A DNA stretch of 64,000 nt, taken from Platynereis dumerilii. Taxonomy: Eukaryota > Annelida > Polychaeta > Phyllodocida > Nereididae. The DNA is taken from positions 930,001 to 994,000 of the forward strand of contig JAPTHN010000114.1 in assembly GCA_026936325.1 (NCBI GenBank), written 5' to 3'. The notes beneath the pieces are model-generated. The model had not been told where the DNA came from and did not search any database. It was given only the letters and a program-made list of their open reading frames with translations. A program made the position numbers and the translations under genes. Within the stretch, counting starts at the first letter, position 1, and each line of letters starts with the position of its first letter. Below are positions 36,825 through 49,030 of this stretch, piece by piece.

Positions 36825-36955
36825 TAATATAGTCCACACCTTCCAGGTTTTAATTAGTTTTTCTTATGTATCAACTGGTCATTTAATCTGCACCTTCCAG
36901 ACCTGTAGTAAGATGGTTTTAATTTGTTTTTCTTATGTAACAACTAGTCTAAAAA
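36825..36955 (+). repeat. Tandem duplication in the 3' untranslated region
   Basis: Two copies of a unit of about 65-70 bases containing CACCTTCCAG, TTTTAATT and TTTTTCTTATGTA, CAACTRGTC. It lies in the trailer of the VWA/TSR gene. Confidence 0.65.
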
Positions 36956-37016
36956 TAATCTTGTCATTGTCATTGTTTGAATGATTATACTTTTTGTCAA
37001 ACTTGTTGAATTGCAT

Positions 37017-37022
37017 AATAAA
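37017..37022 (+). terminator. Polyadenylation signal of the VWA/TSR gene
   Basis: AATAAA about 570 bases after the stop codon, followed by a T-rich region. It is the first canonical signal seen downstream. Confidence 0.6.
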
Positions 37023-37029
37023 GGATGAA

Positions 37030-38470
37030 AAGTTTAATATCATAACAATGTGAATTTTTCTATTACTTAAACCTGTTTTTGTAAGTTTTTTTACTTAACA
37101 CAAGGTGGCAGAAAAATTGAATCCATTTATTAAATCCATTAATTTTCACAAGGTGGCAGTAAATAGTGATTGGCCAAAAGATGGTCATAAATCTTAAGAT
37201 TTATCAGGTGGATAAGATATTTTGGTGGAGCTTCAAATGATTTTCACTTTGTCTCTGATTTTGTTGCTAAAAGTATTACCCAGTCCTAAACCACGGACGG
37301 CCATATTAATCATTGAGAGGCATGACATATCAGGGCTAGCAAATGGCTTCAGTGCACATGGCAAATAAAAGAAATGCCCTAGACATATGTGTATTGATGT
37401 AGTTGTCACAGATTCTATCAAATTTAACAATATATTGTGATTAACATTTTCTCAAAATTCAGTTATCGTTGGGTGTTGTTAGCTCTAAATGGTGAAGACG
37501 CTTTTAAATTTTCATCTTGTGCCAACAGCTTAAGTCACACATAGTAATAAATAATGTATAACAGTTTGTGATCACAGCTATTGATACATATAAATTGAAA
37601 TTTGTCATGTGCTTGTGGAATAGACTCTTACTAGAAATGTTCTTCTTCAAAATATACAAATAATGGAATAGATAAAATTATTTGCATGCCACAACATTTT
37701 CGAAATAAGTGAGACGTACAAGGCCAACTATTGCATTAACACATATCTGTATGTACATGTAATTAGCAAAATGGCAATGCTTCTGCAATCGCCGAATTCG
37801 ATTTTCATATGTTTGTATTGTCTTATAGGGTATTATTGGTATTCATGAGCGTGTTCTAAACCGAAGGAATGCAGACAATGAGTTTTAGTATTGAATCAGG
37901 GATGGACGCAGGGGGGCAGGGATGGGGATGCATCCCCCCCCAGACCAAAATCTATATATTTTTACATGTTAATTTTATCAGCCCGCTGTCGCGTTATGCT
38001 GCGAGCTATGCGTTCTGCAAAGCGATAGTGCGATAGACCCCCCACTCCACCGGAATTTTCTGGATCCCCCTTGTATTGAATTCATGTTTTGTTTGACTAG
38101 GAGACACTCTTTATTGCAAGAACTTAGTTATTTCAATGTTATTCAAATGGAAGGGCATCATTTCGATTTCTTTGTGATACAAGCCTACATTTTTGAAATG
38201 ATGGTTCTGTTTTTCATTAAACGTTATGAGGTAACTGTTCATTGCATTATAACATCTGTTTGGTCGTTTTTTTGGTACTTTTTCCTGCAATTGCATAATA
38301 ATTTGGGATGCCCAAAAACCGAGTATGTGGCTGTCTTGTGGTATATCTCCTCACTGCACAAATGGAATAGATAAAAAATTAACAGGGTATTGGCTCAATG
38401 AAAAAACGTCATTATGTGTGAAGGATATCAAAGCACTTAAACTTGTTTTTGTGATATCAGAAAGAGCCGA
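37030..38470. other. Intergenic region between converging genes, nothing recognised
   Basis: It separates the plus-strand VWA/TSR gene from the 3' end of the minus-strand PAN gene. A short CACAAGGTGGCAG repeat occurs at 37100 and 37148. No exon seen. Confidence 0.45.
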
Positions 38471-38478
38471 CTGGCCTC

Positions 38479-38653
38479 CATAGGCGTAGGAGGCAGGGGG
38501 GCTGGGGGGGCTGCAGCCCCCTCAAAAATTTTGGGAAGTCAATTTTTCATGCAGTTTCGGGCAGAAAATTTTGGGAGTTTTAATTTTTTGGGGCAATTTG
38601 GGCAATATTTTTCGGGCAGCCCCCCCAAAATTAATTGACCTCCACCGCCTATG
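38479..38653. mobile_element. hAT-like MITE (175 bp) with 8-bp target duplication
   Basis: Inverted ends CATAGGCG; subterminal GGGGGGCTG / CAGCCCCCC words. CTGGCCTC is duplicated exactly at 38471-38478 and 38654-38661. The interior is G-rich on one side and repeats TTTTGGG. It lies just 3' of the last coding exon of the PAN gene. Confidence 0.9.
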
Positions 38654-38779
38654 CTGGCCTCATAATGTGGAGCTGTTGTAGTGATTACAGTGGAACAGAG
38701 TACACCTGCCCTACAATTCCCGAAAGGTCTGCAATCGACATCAATGTTTTCTGCAGTGACAACTGGAATCTGGTCGCAA

Positions 38780-41700
38780 TTAAAATTCCAAATAGCCCAT
38801 GATCACAAATGTATCTCCAACCTTCATATCTGAAAGGATACAAAGGTTTATAAATTTACAGAATCAATCATTTATCATGTCATTTTCCCGTATTTAAGCA
38901 ACAACTGCAGTGTATCCTGAAAGGTACATTCCACACTGGGCCCTCAGCAGTCTTGTTAGGGAATGGGGTCACGTGTCCCCTGGGGTGTTTAATTTTTTGA
39001 ACTTTTTCCGGATCATGCCAGTCTTTAAACCAATTGATCTCCTATGTGAACAAACCATGCAGTGCAAATTGCAAATTTCAGCCAAATCCATTGATTTTTT
39101 AAGCCCCCCTCCCGGAGCTCGGGCTGGCCTTAAACTTGCATCGGAGCGACATTGAGCGTTTTATTAGGAAAAGGTTCTTGATGCTATATTTAAAGAGCCC
39201 ACAGCCGAAAAATTTTGTTAAGGGTTCAACTGAATTGAAAAGGTTCAATCCTGGCAGGAAGGCCCTATGATGGAACTCTTGTTCGAGAGAAAGGGGTTCC
39301 ATTATGGGAGTTCAGTGCACCTGGATTATTAAAGTGTTGTTTTTGTTTGATGTTGGAACCTTTCTTAAAAATTTAATAATGAACCTTTTAGGGTTCCTTA
39401 TCTGCACCAGCTTATAGAACCGTAAAAGACTCCATATGAAATATTTTAGTTGAGAGTGTTGCAATTACTTTTAAGAGCACCTGTATGTATCATACAGGCT
39501 AGAAATTAGGAATCTACATCAGTAATTCTTAGTACTAACCTTTGAATAGTTGAGCATTGGGCATGGAACTGTAGAGGAAGTATGGGTGGGTCCCAATATT
39601 GTCATAAGAGCAACTTCCAGAATTGACGTAGTCCACAACCATCACGAATCCAGCGTCACCATTGCAGCTTCCATAAACAGTTGCAATTTCAAATCTTCTT
39701 CTTACGTTTGTCCTCACATCACTGGAAATCATAAATTTATATGGTGTATGATTATATGTTCAGTGTGTTTGGGAGTATTTTCTTTGGCTACATTTGTCAA
39801 GACCAATGTATATACTGCACTACAAATAATGACAGAAAAATTTAGATTGTACTGATTTATGAAGTTGGTCTGAATGCGCCTCTGCTTTCAAAAATGTATG
39901 TATACTGCATAGAGCCTAAATGTGGGCCTATAATTTAGGCTATAAAGTTCAAACTTTCATAAAGATTCACGCTTACCCAAACACACTGAAGTGTTTAAAA
40001 TCAGTTGCGGCAGTCTGGTGAATTGTTGAGTAATTTCCTCCAATCAGATTGGAGGGACTGAAGAAGGACTGGAGATTGGTTCCTGCAGCTTTGAGGATCA
40101 GCTTCATCTTTTCCTGGCCACCGTCATACACCGCCACTTTGATCTGTAATCGAGAAAGGGGTAAGGCCAGACTTTTTTAATTTTTAGCTTCTCGGATCAA
40201 CCGACCCAACAGATTTTCTGCCTACGGAAATAAAATTGAGTATACCCACAATTTTTATCAAATTGACATTGTAAAATATTCAGATTTCACTTCTTTCTTT
40301 TTTGTCCTACTGACCTACCCTAGAAAAAGTCCCTTGAGAAGATCCGAGAAGCTAAAGATCAATTATTATCTGGCCTAAGGTTCATTTAGATTAGTAAAGC
40401 CGGGTCAGTGTAAAATGAGGACCATGCGGGTCGTGTGGACCATGCGGACCAGACACTAAAAAAATGCAGTAGGTTGCAGAGGGATGAGGAAGGAGCATTG
40501 CTGACTTATCAAGCAAATACTACAAAGTCGATCAAGTAGAATGTAGGTTCCGTATGCTGGATGGTCCGACCACATTGTCGAAATGACAACTCTGGAGGGG
40601 TAATTCCTGTTGCCGCAACCGACATCCCATGGAGTCACCATTTCAAAAAGGTTGTCAATGTCACGAATATTAGATTAGTAAGATGTACCATTCTGGTAAT
40701 CAAGGCTACCAGATGATAATCTAATTGACTACCTTTTGGATACTGGTAAAGTCAAGCGTAGTCATATAGATGATGATAGAAATTCATCATAGAATAGTCA
40801 AACTGATATTCCAGGAAGCCACTACCAAATTTTGCAACATTTACTACCTAAAGTAGATACGTATCTGCTCCCATTGTGAAGCACAATAACATGGGGCATT
40901 TTCTGCAGTTCGACCCACTCATGACATAGGCTTTACTTCAGGCCTTCAATACAAAAATGCTTTTATTACAAGTGCTTGGCCTTGTGGCTATATCTACTTC
41001 CCCAAAATCAGTAACTCTACAAAGTAGGTTTCCATATCTGGCCAAATATGGGATGTCCGAAAATGGGACGTACAAAAAACGTGACGTATTTTGACAGAGA
41101 CATTGCAAGAGCTTTTTGAAAACTTTAGTTACAGTGAAACACTTTGATATAGACACAATGAGGATCAGTTCACTCCGAAAAATGTATTTCTTGACTAATG
41201 ATAGCTGATGAAGTGTCATCTTCTCTACCTCAACATGGGAAAGATAGAGGCTGTTTGATTAGTCATGATCAATAGAAGGCCATTTGACTTGTCAAAACTG
41301 ATTTCAGAGTGAAAATCAGATACATAATCCTTTCGTTTGGCTGTCACCAACAAGTGGGATAAGTCTCCTTCAATCAAATTAACATTGAAAGTATTGGGTT
41401 TGATCATGACAAATCATCAGCATGATGACACACGAAGTGCCATTTTCACATTGCCACAGTCCACTCTAATTCTATATCAAAGTGTTTCGCTGTAATGCTT
41501 GAACTGTTCAAGGTAATACCCTATTGTATGTTCCAGACAACAGTGTACACTACCTCTTGACATCATTCAAAACTGGTTCTGTCAATTAGAAAAAGCCAGA
41601 GAGCGGGATGTATGAAAAACATGACATATTTTTTTGTGTATCACTATTGGACGTTTTATTAAATACCTTCAAAGAACCAGTTAAGTACATAGGCTCAAAA

Positions 41701-44700
41701 TATGACCAGGTAGTACAACTACTGACACACCATAAACAGCTGCCTTGAATCTTTGCTATGTCTCTGATTAAGTTGTACTGAAAAAACTTTCATGAAGAAG
41801 GATTATGGGTGTTGTTCGCAGCAATAAATGAAATAACCGTACTCTTTAACATTTGGTGACAATAAAGAAAGGCTATGGTGATGGAGTGATGTCCCAAATG
41901 GATGATGTACTTGTGATATAATTCTGCTGTAGGCCTGCTCTACATGGCTCTCTTAAAACATCATGCAAACTTTCCAACACACAACCTATTTCGAACCGGT
42001 AGCATACATATCACAGGTGATTAAAAAAATTGTTCCTTGATGTAATCAATGAAAGAATGTGAGATATTTTGGCACCAAATATATGCAGCTGCTTTGTTAT
42101 TGCTTTTCCTCATGGACTGACATTCATTTCTGTTGGATTGCGAGTGTTTCCAAGTAGCTGGTACTGCTTAGAAATGTTTTCCTCTCACTTCTGTGACCCC
42201 CTTTCAGCGGCGTGTCCCTATAAAATTCTAAATTTCCCTGTTTTTTTACTCTAAAATTGCCTTGTGGGATTCGCAGAACAATGGGATCCTTTACAAACTA
42301 TATATCAAATTGTCTGTTGAAAAACAAGCTATCACCTCATTCAAGTTGCAACAATTAAGAATAATATTCAAAATTATACAAGCCCCTATGGAAACCAGGA
42401 TTGAAAACCCCATGAACTCTGTATCAAAAACTGGTAGACACTGATGGGATTGAGGAAGGATTGAGAAAGATGACCCAAACAAATTATAACAATTCACAAT
42501 AGGTTTAGAGACAGGTAAACAAATTACAACCAGATCTGTTTAATGAATACAACTTATGTGACATGATTTACAGTACAAATTTATAAAAGTGGCTCGTCAT
42601 TTAAAATCTAACCTTAGCTATTTATCCATAGCCATTCCAAGCTAAACTAAGCTACACTTATCCATAGCTAGCCATAGCTATCCACAATTACTATTGTTCA
42701 AACAAGGGGTAAAGAGATTCAAGTGTATACAAAAGAATAGAAATGGATAGATATGGATAGATATGGATAAGACTAGTAATGAATAGCTATAGACAGCTAA
42801 GTTGAGCCACATTTATAAATTTGTACTGTATATGTCATGTAGGGTGTCCAATTTTTCGAAAAGTTTTTCGGATCATTCTCCTCTTTGGATCACTTGCTCC
42901 TATATGTACAAAGTTCCTACACCAAATTTCAGCCAAATCCATTAAGGGTTAGACCCCCCCCTACCACCATCTTTGGAGGGCCCCTCAAGGGACTCGAAAA
43001 TGACTATTTTCGAGCATAAAATGTGGCTATTTTCCTGCGTGAAATCATTTAATGTCACTGAAATTGGTTAAGTAGGAATCTTTGAGGTTGCTGAGTTCAC
43101 CTTTGATGATAATAAATCACCCAGAGGTCAAGATGATGTCATAACATGCTATAATTGGTCAATTTAGCCCTCGGGTCCCCACAATTGGCTGTTTTCGGGC
43201 ATAAAAAGTGGCTTTTTTCCTACCAGAAATCAGTTAATGCCACTGAAACTGGTCAAGTAGGGGTTCTTGAGGGACCTGAGTTCACCTATGACGATAATGA
43301 ATAACCCAGAGGTCAAGATGACTTCATAACATGCTATAATTGATCTATTCAGCTCTCTGGTTACCAAAAATTTGGTGTTTTGCAGAGGTTTCCGATAGTG
43401 AATTCAGACTGAACAACAAATACTCAAATTTTAGGCATTACTGGACACGAGTCATTCATTTCACATTAAGTGATTTCAATTTAAGGAAGAAGGTATGGAA
43501 TTTAACATTTGCAAAGGGTCAGCTTTTCAATGATTATGATAAGGTTCATATATAATGCAAACGCTCAAAGTCATAAGCAAAATCTCTATAAGAGATATGA
43601 AACACTTTGGTAGTTTATCAAAAAGCTTTTGTTGCCAATTATTGGCAAATCTTAAGAAAGGGGCAATATTGTCATCATAGCTGAATTAGGCTCATGGAAT
43701 TTTACTAAATCTCTTTTAAAAACTAACTTTTTTTAATGCTATCCAAATCAGGCTGAATGTCATCCTTATTTTTTGGATGGCCTTTTCACAAAAATTTGTT
43801 TCATGATGCTGAATATGGCTGCATATTCTAATTTTGCTTCCCACATCTTTGGTAATAAGGCAAACCAATTTCTTGTAATATTGAGAAGCTCAAATAGTTA
43901 CTGTAGTCATGATGAAGGTCTAATGAAAGACTCAGGTCGAACATCATTATTGCCTGAACTCATGGGAAGGACATGCTTTCCTGGATCAAATACATCACTT
44001 TGAGGGATTCTGTTCAACTGTTTTTTATTAACTTGTCAAACATTGGCTGCAGTAGACTATTAAAAAGGCTGAGCAAAACCAGAGGCTACATCAGGTACCA
44101 TAAACTATTCAAAATGGAAGGTTTCACTTCATAGGCAACTGGACCCTGATCGCCTGAAAATAAATTTTGTTGTGTTTCTAAAGCTAATTAAGACACAACA
44201 GGAAGGTCACTGAAGCAGAGAACTTAATATTGATATGAAGATAAGCACCTGTAGTTGCATGTGGCTTGAAAAAGTTGAGAATATATTTGTTGACGAAAGT
44301 AAAGAAACGATGAACGAAGAGAGAAGAGAATTACTCTGTTTTGAGACATCGAGGGTACCTGACAGAGCCTTTGGTTGTTCTGGGCCTTTTTCACAGTCCA
44401 CTGCAGCTAGATGTTAGACATATGTTGAACATGTTGTTGAACAGCAGCTAAACATGATTCCTCAAACTGGTGTATTTTGAGCAGGAATGCCTGTCCTTGT
44501 GTGTTTCAGGTAATTACGACCATTGACTTGTGTCTTTAATGAAACCTTCTTCATGGCTACTAAGCTACTACATGTATATTTGAGCATCTCCATATGACAG
44601 GAAATTGGTTGGCCTTGCCACCAGAAATTTCTTAAAACAATATGCACCCATTTTTTGCAGCCATCTTCAACATCACCAAACGCATTGCTATTGCAACTGA

Positions 44701-47700
44701 TTCAGCCAAGAAGGAGTTCTGAGTCGATTCATATGTGGCTATGGACGGCACTTTGGTTTCATCATTAACAATTGTCTTGGTGCCCATATTTGTAATGAAT
44801 AAATATACCTCTATTCAAGTAGTTCAAGAAGGAGAATATTGTAAACCAAAACAAAATTTGCCCTTAATTTTGTAACTAGAATGGAGTGCATGAGATGCAC
44901 GAAAGTATCTCTGCTAGGAAAATAAATAGATTCTAATCATTCTATTTGACTCATCTTGAACTAAATAATGTTTGGTAGGGATCTCTAAACGAGGTGTTGC
45001 ATTGTTTAGGAATGACTATTTGGTGTGAAATAAACTAGATGGGAGCATTACGAGCAGGGGGTCAGCAGTGATTGCCAGACAGATAGTGTTTGCTGTAAGT
45101 CATAAAAACTTTGACCCTATACGTCCCACTGTCCCACCCTTAAGGAGTATCCCCACCCTACCCCTCAGGGTTACCCCAGCAGGGCACACCCTTATCTATC
45201 TACTTTTCTATAGATCTATCTATCTGTAACTGGTCCTCTCATGCCAATTAAAAGCTGGGGCAGCCAAGAGCCTTGAAGACTAACAAAATCTCTATCTCCC
45301 AGCACTGACAATAAATTCCTCCTCTGCCATCACCTAGTGGACATAAAGGAAACTAAGCATCTATAGACCACCTAGCAGGAAAAGCAGGAACTACTCCAAA
45401 GTGTGATTGATCTTCAAAGTAAAATAAGCAAATAAGCTTGAAATAAAGTCAGATTTTATCAAGGAAAAGAGTCAAGTGCATGCAATTATGTATGATGGAG
45501 CACACAGGTACTCAGTTGAAGAAAAATGAATGAATGAATGAATGAATGAATGAATAAGTGGAGCAGAGTAAGTGTGACAGTGTGACAGTGTGACATGGGA
45601 CGGGATTCTAGGAAGCCAGGACTAACAAGATCTCTGTCTCCTAGCAGAGATAATGATAATTTGTGTAACATATATACAATTTACGACAGTTTGTAAAATA
45701 TAGAGAAAATTGTTTGAGAGATTGTACTAGCTACATTTGGAAATGAATATTCTACCTGTACTGTGCAAATGTGTTCAGTGCTCTTTCCTCAGAATTTTGT
45801 TAAAAATAGGTAACCAAAATATGCCAAATTATATCATGTACCTTAAAGCAAATTTGTCATATTACGTATCTTAACTGTATCATTAACATTAAAAAGCTAA
45901 CCCCTTGAGAATAATAAATTCCATACCTTCCTCCTCCAAATGAAATCAGTTATTGTGAAATAAAATGCTCATGTCCAGAAATTACTAAAACATGATTATT
46001 GTTGTCTTGTATCAATTCACTGTCAGAAGTCCTGCGAAAACAACCAATTATGAGTAACCCAAGGGCTGAATATACCGATTATAGCATGTTATGACATCAT
46101 CCTGACCTCTGGGTGTTTTAATAACATCATAGGTGAACTCAGCTCCCTCAAAAACCCCTACTTGACCAGTTTCAGTGGCATTAACTGATTCCAGGTGGGA
46201 AAATAGCCACTTTTTATGGCGAAAACAGCCAATTTTGGGGACCCGAGGGCTAAATTGACCAATTTTAGCATCTTATGACATCTTGACCTCTGGGTGATTT
46301 ATTATCATCATAGGTAAACTCAACACCCTGAAAAACCCAACTTGACCAGTTTCAGTGGCATTCACTGATTTCAGGTGGGAAAATAGCCACTTTTTATGCC
46401 CGAAAATAGTCATTTTTGGGTCCCTCAAAGGGCCCTCCAAAGATGGTGGTAGGGGGGGGTCTAACCCTTAATGGATTTGGCTGAAATTTGGTGTAGGGAC
46501 TTAGTACATACAGGAGCACAACTGAGCCCAAGAGGAGCTTGATACGAAAAACTTTTCGAAAAATGGGACACCCTAATGTCATGTTCTCAATTGATATGTC
46601 AATGTTGGTCTTTAGCTGTATAAGTTATTCTGTTATTCTGTATTTCAATGGTGCAAATAAAAAGTTCTGAGTTTTGAGTTCAATTACCTTGGAAAGTTTC
46701 GCCCAGGAAGAGTCAATGAGCGTTGACCTGAATGTTTGTTTCTTAGCAGGAAATACTCCAGCATCGTCCATATTGATACCGGCAGGTGTGGTCCAGGTTT
46801 AGTACACATCCACTCCACTTCCGCCGTGAACTCTCATTAGCATTTGCCATCCAGCCTAAATCAAAACAATCTCTCATACTAAAATGATAACGTACAAGTT
46901 CTTTCTCAATTTAGAGTAGGTCGGGGCAAGAAGCCGGGTTAGGTGAGAGAGCCCCCCCCCCAGGGTTATATCTAAACTTACATTTTTGGTGCGTTTTCTT
47001 ATTGATAGCACTGAAGCTAGAGGCTTTTTAGGTGATGTCACAAATTTTCAGGGCAAACAGCACCAAACCATAGTAGAAATTAAAGAAACAAAAAAATATG
47101 CATGGTTTTCGTAACTTCCTTGAAAGGGATTTTCAGAAATAATTTTGGGAATATTTAAATGTATGATGGATATCTCCATTGCTTCACTTTATGACCATCA
47201 TATTTATATGATTTGGATCATGTTTTTGCATTTTAGTTCAAAATATAGACGTCAAATGAAAATATGTGTGTTTTGGGCGAGAGCCCCCACAATGGTATGG
47301 GGCACGATGCCCCCTTCACCGGGGCCTCGAAGTAGCTTCAGGAACCACCTAATAATGTGTACTGTACCTTAAATCTAGATAGAATAGCTAATTAAATAGA
47401 AAAAATTGGCCGAAATCGAAAAGGGGCAAAAAATATTAAAAAATGAAAGTATGAACAGAAAAATTCAGAAATTCAGTAAAATTAACTAGAATGTCTTAAA
47501 AATGATAGAAGAACCCACCCAAGAAATAACTTTCAAGCTGAATGACCTCGCAAAAGAAATTGCCATAGGATTATAATAGGGGGCCTTTTTGCCCGATGGG
47601 TGGGGTAAGAAGGCCATTTGCGGTTTTTTACAAAAATGGCTGTAACTCCTTTATTAAAATTGGTAGACATTTGTTTCACTACTTATAAGTAGAGTCAATT

Positions 47701-48656
47701 GATCCCTTCCCGGCAGCATAAGCATTCAAATAATGGACCATAAAAACTAGGTCAAATCACACCTCGAAGTTAAGGGGGGCTGCGTGCTCCACGCTACTCT
47801 ATAATCAATCTCTGGTCTTCTAATTTTCTCAGTGCATATCTTTGCCCTTTGAGGCAGAACTCTCCCCTGACCCCTTTTCAAGTCCATTGCACCCTTTTAA
47901 ATTCCCTAATTACTGTTAATTAATTTTAAGCTCATTTCTACATTATACACAGGAGGGCAGCGCGCGTTTTCTCCCACTTGCTCCCCTCCTTTCAGTACCA
48001 TTGTACCTGCATTTCTTTCCATGGATGTTCCATCTAATTCTGCAGGTAGCACTGGCGTATTGCTATGTAAATTGTTAAAAAAAGAGGCACTTTTTGTAAA
48101 AACCCACAGAGCTGGCCAGGGAGGCGTCAGACTTTGCAATATGCCATACAACGTTTCGAAACCACAAGTCCCACAAGTCAGAAAGCCACGCAAGTCCAAA
48201 GGTCCACAAGTCAGGAAGTCCACGAGTCAGAAGGCCCACAAGTCAGAAAGAATTTGCTCGAAAATCGGCAAAAAAAGTGACTAAAATATAGTGAAAATGA
48301 GATATTCACATTGCAAAATGGCTAATCTATCTGTGAGTATGTGTATTTCTGCTGTCAGACTTGTATATGCTGAGGAATCAGACCAAACACCAGTTCGCAT
48401 GTTGATGAGACAAACTGTAGTACATACCTTCCCAGCACAGATGAATTCCACGTCATTCTGAATGGAGAGTGAAGCGAACATTGTTGGCGTGAAGCAGGAG
48501 CAGACCGTGGTGTAGACATTGTAATTGAATGCAACTGAGCTGTTTCCTGCAGACAGGCATGCCATGGAACAGAAACGTACGTTTGGAGCGCGTAAGGTTT
48601 TCAACGTGCTCACAGTAATACCCGAGAATTTGGTGCCATGTAAAATTTTGAAATGA
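38780..48656 (-). CDS. PAN/apple-domain protein with lectin-like C-terminal domain; one in-frame stop (5' exon not found)
   Basis: Five exons on the minus strand: 48656-48428, 46855-46688, 40143-39977, 39721-39540 and 38829-38780 (stop TAA), with GT/AG sites and matching phases. The first visible exon is a PAN/apple module (FCSMACLSAG, then VAFNYNVYTTVCSC). The second starts AGWQMLMRVHGGSG and continues TWTTPAGINMDD. The third and fourth are beta-rich (IKVAVYDGGQEKMKLIL; FEIATVYGSCNGDAGF; NSGSCSYDNIGTHPY). The last ends FVIMGYLEF. PAN modules joined to this W-x4-MRV type of domain occur in secreted invertebrate proteins, so a carbohydrate- or protein-binding role is likely but inferred. Exon 2 has TAA between VDVY and TWTT, so the gene may be inactive, polymorphic, or use another exon. 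Introns hold a 3.7-kb element (42840-46575) and a family B element (46914-47799). Confidence 0.72.
39148..39466. mobile_element. Probable CACT-ended MITE with GGTTC words
   Basis: The right end reads TTAGTTGAGAGTG (complement CACTCTCAACTAA). AAGGTTC or GAACCTTT appears at least six times inside, in both orientations. The left end (CATTGAGCG at 39148) is weaker. It lies in the last intron of the PAN gene and shares words with 10650-10710. Confidence 0.5.
40144..42831. other. Intron of the PAN gene, left part
   Basis: It contains the second copy of the dispersed repeat at 41120-41470. The rest shows no gene; 42600-42800 has imperfect TAGCCATAGCTA/TATCCATAGC repeats. Confidence 0.5.
41120..41470 (-). 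repeat. Dispersed repeat, copy 2, with the conserved 60-residue frame
   Basis: Inverted match to 16021-16420. The minus-strand frame 41407 to 41225 reads GDLSHLLVTAKRKD and continues in parallel with copy 1 to the same stop. It lies within an intron of the PAN gene. Confidence 0.75.
42840..46575. mobile_element. Long-TIR DNA transposon (3.7 kb) with 8-bp target duplication
   Basis: Ends TAGGGTGTCC, inverted; ATGTCATG flanks at 42832-42839 and 46576-46583. The arms are about 500 bases long (to 43345 and from 46065) and include CGAAAAGTTTTTCG and GATTTGGCTGAAATTT-type sequence. Each arm holds two tandem copies of a unit of about 180 bases (CCCAGAGGTCAAGATGA, CCACTGAAACTGGTCAAGTA). An 8-base duplication suggests hAT or a relative. 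The 2.7-kb core has no transposase frame that I recognise. Confidence 0.85.
45515..45560. repeat. GAAT microsatellite
   Basis: About eight GAAT units in tandem, inside the core of the 3.7-kb element. Confidence 0.9.
46914..47799. mobile_element. Non-autonomous TA-targeting element, family B copy 2 (886 bp)
   Basis: Starts GAGTAGGTCGGGGC and ends GCTACTC with TA on both sides (46912-46913, 47800-47801). It matches 23690-24581 end to end in inverted orientation, including the paired words and length. It lies in the PAN gene intron between the PAN exon and the next exon. Confidence 0.85.
47805..48425. other. PAN gene intron with a short CACAAGTC tandem repeat
   Basis: At 48165-48250 the unit CCACAAGTCAGAAAG (variants CACGAGTCAGAAGGC) occurs about five times. 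No coding exon besides the flanking ones. Confidence 0.6.
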
Positions 48657-49030
48657 CTGTTGGGATTTGAAAACGAGGCCTCGCGCAAGTAAACAAATAG
48701 ATGAAAGAATGCAAGTCCAGAAAACGGATACATCTCTGCAGTATCAGGCTTTACTGATCAGTTCCTGCTCAGAGTGTATTAATACTCCCCCAAATAATAC
48801 AGTTTGTATGTATTGTATGTCTCCCGACAATCAGTGCAAGTGCTTTCAAAATATGCTGCGTAGAGAATAATCAATTCTCACTACACCAATTGCAGATATG
48901 TTTGGAAAAGTAAGGACTCTAACAATGGTAATTGCCACCATTAAATCATTAACTGATGCTGTGGAGTGGTAGTTTTGGTAAAATATATTTTTTGTTTGCC
49001 AGAAAATCTATTGGAGTTAGCTGTAAATAT

